Shown: positions 25,137 through 28,212 of the stretch, in pieces
Layout: each line of letters begins with the position of its first letter
How positions within the stretch are numbered: position 1 is the stretch's first letter
Assembly: GCA_964539115.1 (NCBI GenBank)
Contig: CAZIHY010000019.1
Location: forward strand, 1-28,212
Direction: 5' to 3'
DNA from: CAKSXP01 sp964539115
GTDB taxonomy: Bacteria > Bacillota > Clostridia > Oscillospirales > Oscillospiraceae
Length of the DNA stretch: 28,212 nt
Made by a program: the position numbers and the translations under genes
The notes under the pieces: generated by a model
Database searches by the model: none
What the model saw: the letters and a program-made list of their open reading frames with translations, nothing else
What the model was told of the DNA's origin: nothing

Positions 25137-25185
25137 CTTCGGGGAGTGACTTTTCTTCGTTTGAAAGAAAAGCCACTCCCCGAAG
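25137..25185. terminator. Long palindromic hairpin between convergent genes
   Basis: CTTCGGGGAGTG (25137-25148) pairs with CACTCCCCGAAG (25174-25185); after one mismatch, CTTTTCTT continues the stem against AAGAAAAG. It gives about 20 bp with a small loop. No direct T run follows on either strand, yet its place between converging genes suggests bidirectional termination. Confidence 0.55.
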
Positions 25186-25227
25186 CAGATCCGTTTTTGT
25201 ACAGCACCGGCCTGAAAACAAAAATAC

Positions 25228-25848
25228 TTATCCCAAATACTCGAGCACTACGACCTCAAATTTTTCCCCGCCGGTTATGCTTATTGTATCGCTGGCGGCT
25301 TTTTTTACGCTTTCCGCGGGGAAGAGTGTGGTAAAATCCTCCGCGGGGCCGATCACGCCGAAGCCGAAGCGCTCGGAACGGTAGTGCATCGGGATGACGG
25401 CCCCGGCGTCAAGCCTGTTCACGAGCTCGAAAGCCTGCTGTGCGTCTATCGTGTAATACCCGCCTACGGGGCAGAGCACCGCGTCAAGCCTGCCCAGCTG
25501 CTTTACCTGCTCGTCCGTCAGCTCACAGCCGAGATCGCCGAGATGCGCGATGCGCGCGCCTCCCGCAGAGATGATGTGTATCGTGTTACCGCCGCGCAGG
25601 GCTCCGCCCTCGGGGTCGTGGAAGGTCTCCATCGTCTCTATGGTGAACGGGCTCGCGCCACCGCTCACCAGCTCGACGCACTGCACCCAGTTGTGGTCGT
25701 GGTGGCCGTGGCTGCAAAGAACGGCGTTCGCCTTTTCCCGTACGTCCGAAAGCCCCGGGACGCTGCCGGGTTCAAAGGGGTCTATGACCAGCGTGTATCC
25801 TTCGTGTGTTATGCGGAAGCAGGAGTGTCCCAGCCATTTAAGTTCCAT
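25228..25848 (-). CDS. Metal-dependent hydrolase, metallo-beta-lactamase fold (YtkL/UlaG-like)
   Basis: 206 aa. The protein starts MELKWLGHSCFRI, common in the MBL-fold UPF0173/UlaG-type hydrolases. The HxHxDH signature is SHGHHDH (H47, H49, D51, H52); further ligands are H102 in AHLGDLG, D105 and H155 in IPMHYR. It is shorter than classical UPF0173 members (about 225 aa). The substrate is unknown; no signal peptide, so cytoplasmic. AAGGAGG lies 10 nt before ATG 25848. It converges with the deacetylase gene and is divergent from the Asp23 gene. Confidence 0.88.
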   Translation of the reverse strand: MELKWLGHSCFRITHEGYTLVIDPFEPGSVPGLSDVREKANAVLCSHGHHDHNWVQCVELVSGGASPFTIETMETFHDPEGGALRGGNTIHIISAGGARIAHLGDLGCELTDEQVKQLGRLDAVLCPVGGYYTIDAQQAFELVNRLDAGAVIPMHYRSERFGFGVIGPAEDFTTLFPAESVKKAASDTISITGGEKFEVVVLEYLG

Positions 25849-26021
25849 GTCTAATTCCTCCTTATATAATTATATAAATTGTCCTGTGTAATGATGGATC
25901 AACCGTTTGATTTATTTGCATCTATATTATACAATATATGTATACTAATTTCAATGAGCGGTGAAATAGGCCGCGATTTTTAGTCAACACTAACGGTAAA
26001 GGGGATAAGTTCAAAAAGCCC

Positions 26022-26050
26022 TTGTGTTTTGGGCGTTAATGTAATATAAT
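26022..26050 (+). promoter_or_regulatory. Promoter of the Asp23-fakA operon
   Basis: TTGTGT (26022-26027) and a consensus TATAAT (26045-26050) with 17-nt spacing. The start would be near 26057, about 29 nt before the GTG start. Confidence 0.7.
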
Positions 26051-26085
26051 ATATTACCATCTCCACGAGAAAGGAGCGTTTAATT

Positions 26086-26439
26086 GTGGTCAATCTCCAG
26101 AACGAAAACGGAACCATCAGCATAACAAACGATGTTTTCACCAATATAGCCGGCGAAGCCGCGACCAATTGTTTCGGCGTCAAGGGTATGGCGAGCATCA
26201 GCAAGGAAAACGGGCTCGTCCAGCTTCTGCGGCGCGAGTCGATGTCCAAGGGCGTTTTCGTCAGCTTTAATGAAGACAACAGCATTTCCATCGCACTGCA
26301 TATCGTCGTTGATTACGGCGTCAATCTGCTTGCACTGGCAAACAGCATAATGAACGAGGTCAGCTATAAGGTTTCCACCGCCACAGGCGTGTCGGTCAGG
26401 AATGTGGACGTCTATTTTGACTCCATGCTTTTGAGCTGA
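26086..26439 (+). CDS. Asp23/Gls24 family envelope stress response protein
   Basis: 117 aa starting with GTG 26086, supported by AGAAAGGAG 9 nt upstream. The segment GTISITNDVFTNIAGEAATNCFGVKGMA is the typical Asp23/Gls24 N-terminal half, and IALHIVVDYGVNLLALANSI followed by VSVRNVDVYFDSM forms the second half. It equals the YloU type, often encoded just before the DhaL/DAK2-domain protein, as here. Family members associate with the membrane or cytoplasm and are linked to envelope stress; the exact function is unknown. Short and complete. Confidence 0.92.
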   Translation: MVNLQNENGTISITNDVFTNIAGEAATNCFGVKGMASISKENGLVQLLRRESMSKGVFVSFNEDNSISIALHIVVDYGVNLLALANSIMNEVSYKVSTATGVSVRNVDVYFDSMLLS

Positions 26440-26500
26440 GGCATAAATTAATTTACGGACTCTTGAGCCCAAATAATTCCCCGCATGGAGGTAATTTTCC

Positions 26501-28135
26501 TTGAGAGAATATATAGACGGCGCGACCCTGACAGAGATGATACTCTGCGCGGCCGACGCACTGGACAGAAACAAACAGGCAATAAACGAGCTGAACGTAT
26601 TCCCCGTTCCCGACGGTGACACGGGAACAAATATGAGCCTGACGATGGCGAACGCCGCGTCTGAGCTCCGCAAAAAGCGCCCCGAAAACGTGGACGCGGT
26701 CGCCGACTGTGCAGCCTCCGCGCTCCTGCGCGGCGCGCGCGGCAACTCCGGCGTTATCCTTTCCCTGCTCTTCCGCGGCATTGCGAAGAGCCTCAAGGGT
26801 AAAGCCGTGGCGGACGCAACAAGTTTTGCAAAGGCGATGAAGGACGGCGTAGACGCCGCATACAAGGCCGTCATGAAGCCCGCCGAGGGCACGATACTCA
26901 CCGTAACGCGGGTATCCTCCGCTTCCGCGGTCGAGTTTGCGGAGGCCGGCTCCGACATCGAGCTGATGCTTGTCTGCGCGCTGGAGAGCGCGAAAGACGC
27001 GCTCGAGGAGACGGTCAACCAGAACCCCGTTCTCAAACGCGCGGGCGTTATCGACGCCGGCGGCAAGGGCTTTGTCACGATACTTGACGCGATGCTCGGT
27101 TCGCTACAGGGCCGCGTAGTTGCAAGCGAGGCGGGCGTTTCCACGGTTTCCGATCATGCCGACTTCTCCGAGTTCGACACCGGCGAGATAGAGTTTGCAT
27201 ACGACACGGTTTACATCGTCCGCAAGACTGTGGACAAGCCGCTCGACCTGCTGCGCGCCTATCTCGACAGCATCGGCGACAGCCTTGTCATCGCGGAGGA
27301 CGACGATGTTTTCAAGGTGCATGTCCACACCAACATCCCCGGCGAGGCCCTCACCGAGAGCCAGAAATACGGTACTCTGGAGGTCGCCAAGATCGAGAAC
27401 ATGCGCACCCAGCACGACGAGCTTGTCGGAGCGGGAGCCGGTCCCGCGGAAACCGGGAGCGGTTATGCCGCGGCGACGAAGGAGTTCGGCTGCGTTGCGG
27501 TCGTTGCGGGCGAGGGCATGGAGACGCTGTTCCGTGACCTCGGCGTCGACGCGCTCGTGACCGGCGGTCAGACCATGAACCCCTCGACCGAGGACATCCT
27601 CAAAGCTGTCAACCTCACCCCGGCAAAGACGGTTTTTGTTTTGCCGAACAACAAGAATATTATCATGGCGGCAGAGCAGTGCGCGCCGCTGACCGACAAA
27701 AAGGTCATCGTCATTCAGACTAAGACCGTGCCTCAGGGCGTATCCTGTATGCTGGTCTTTGACCCCGAGGGCGAGGAAGAGGACATCGTCGCCGCAATGG
27801 AGGAGACCATCCCGACTGTGCACACCGCGCAGGTGACCTATGCCGCGCGTGACTCCGACTTTGACGGGCACGAGATCAAAGCGGGCGAATACCTTGCGCT
27901 TCTTGACGGCGGCCTTGTAGGCAGCTATAAGGAGACTGACGGCATGTTCGCCGATCTCGCGGAGGGGATGAAGGAGCTTGACCCATCGCTCATAACCGTC
28001 TACTACGGCGCGGACGTCGCCGATGCGGATGCTGAGGCCGTCGGCGAAAAGCTCCAGCAGGAGTTCCCCGACGCGGAGGTCAGCGTTATAAACGGCGGTC
28101 AGCCTGTATATTACTATCTTATCTCCGCAGAATAA
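26501..28135 (+). CDS. fakA: DAK2 domain protein, fatty acid kinase catalytic subunit FakA-like (YloV)
   Basis: 544 aa starting with TTG 26501, chosen because GGAGG lies 9 nt upstream and the protein then begins MREYIDGATLTEMILCAADA. The N-terminal DhaL (DAK2) domain has NVFPVPDGDTGTNMSLT (32-48, Mg/ATP site with D38, D40 and N44), RGARGNSGVILS (77-88) and DAGGKGF (185-191). The middle DegV-like and C-terminal parts (about 210-544) fit FakA/YloV. FakA phosphorylates exogenous fatty acids bound to FakB; no fakB gene is in the window. It follows the Asp23 gene by 61 nt, as in Bacillus (yloU-yloV). Confidence 0.93.
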   Translation: MREYIDGATLTEMILCAADALDRNKQAINELNVFPVPDGDTGTNMSLTMANAASELRKKRPENVDAVADCAASALLRGARGNSGVILSLLFRGIAKSLKGKAVADATSFAKAMKDGVDAAYKAVMKPAEGTILTVTRVSSASAVEFAEAGSDIELMLVCALESAKDALEETVNQNPVLKRAGVIDAGGKGFVTILDAMLGSLQGRVVASEAGVSTVSDHADFSEFDTGEIEFAYDTVYIVRKTVDKPLDLLRAYLDSIGDSLVIAEDDDVFKVHVHTNIPGEALTESQKYGTLEVAKIENMRTQHDELVGAGAGPAETGSGYAAATKEFGCVAVVAGEGMETLFRDLGVDALVTGGQTMNPSTEDILKAVNLTPAKTVFVLPNNKNIIMAAEQCAPLTDKKVIVIQTKTVPQGVSCMLVFDPEGEEEDIVAAMEETIPTVHTAQVTYAARDSDFDGHEIKAGEYLALLDGGLVGSYKETDGMFADLAEGMKELDPSLITVYYGADVADADAEAVGEKLQQEFPDAEVSVINGGQPVYYYLISAE

Positions 28136-28164
28136 AAACATAATACCTTGATATATTTCTGTTC

Positions 28165-28198
28165 AAAGAGTCCAACAGGTTTTCTGGTTGGACTCTTT
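28165..28198 (+). terminator. Intrinsic terminator after fakA
   Basis: AAAGAGTCCAAC (28165-28176) and GTTGGACTCTTT (28187-28198) form a perfect 12-bp stem, with TTT and then a T-rich stretch after it. It ends the Asp23-fakA unit. Confidence 0.75.
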
Positions 28199-28212
28199 AT
28201 AATTTCTGTTTT

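Noticed and set aside
25124..25384. Plus-strand frame of 86 codons after the deacetylase gene
   Set aside because: It overlaps the hairpin and the minus-strand hydrolase gene, has no family match and no ribosome binding site.

Overview
The window reads as a chromosomal segment of a GC-rich Gram-positive anaerobe of the class Clostridia, possibly Oscillospirales-like. This is inferred from a two-ATPase 2-hydroxyacyl-CoA dehydratase activase, butyrate kinase, a short-form HisG with HisZ, an LTA-synthase-like enzyme, an SLH-domain lipoprotein, strong AAGGAGG-type ribosome binding sites and sigma-A-like promoters. I see no phage, insertion sequence, CRISPR array, rRNA or tRNA. A run of 100 N (2355-2454) is an assembly gap, so this is draft sequence, probably metagenome-derived.

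Layout. (1) 1-4064, minus: a dehydratase/activase cluster. The activase gene is cut by the gap and is followed by an HgdB-like gene that runs off the left edge. (2) 4065-4424: divergent regulatory region with a good promoter and a possible structured RNA leader in front of the his operon. (3) 4425-11871, plus: a compact histidine operon, hisZ-G-D-C-B-H-A-F-IE. It covers every step from PRPP to histidine except the histidinol-phosphate phosphatase. (4) 11872-12601: terminator, a promoter-to-terminator unit that may encode a ~90-nt RNA, a decayed 3' remnant of a MATE transporter gene, and a perfect hairpin. (5) 12602-16213, minus: glyQS, an LTA-synthase-family membrane enzyme and a small membrane protein in tight succession. 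(6) 16586-21566, minus: an operon of MATE transporter, yfbR nucleotidase, ACT protein, PFL/UPF0210 protein, UPF0291 protein and butyrate kinase behind one recognisable promoter. (7) 21773-23593, plus: bipA with its own promoter and terminator, divergent from the MATE operon. (8) 23809-25131, plus: a lipid-anchored SLH/polysaccharide deacetylase, convergent with a minus-strand metallo-beta-lactamase-fold hydrolase (25228-25848). (9) 26086-28135, plus: the Asp23/Gls24-FakA pair with promoter and terminator.

Most of the window is housekeeping sequence. The his genes form one biosynthetic unit with four-base stop/start overlaps, which suggests translational coupling. The glyQS and buk operons mix translation, envelope and energy genes in an order typical of loosely organised clostridial operons. 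I found no clearly new multi-gene system. The points most worth a second look are the unassigned leader upstream of hisZ, the small promoter/terminator unit at 11920-12043, the doubled activase whose two domains both keep the cluster-ligand cysteine pair, and the doubly anchored SLH lipoprotein deacetylase.
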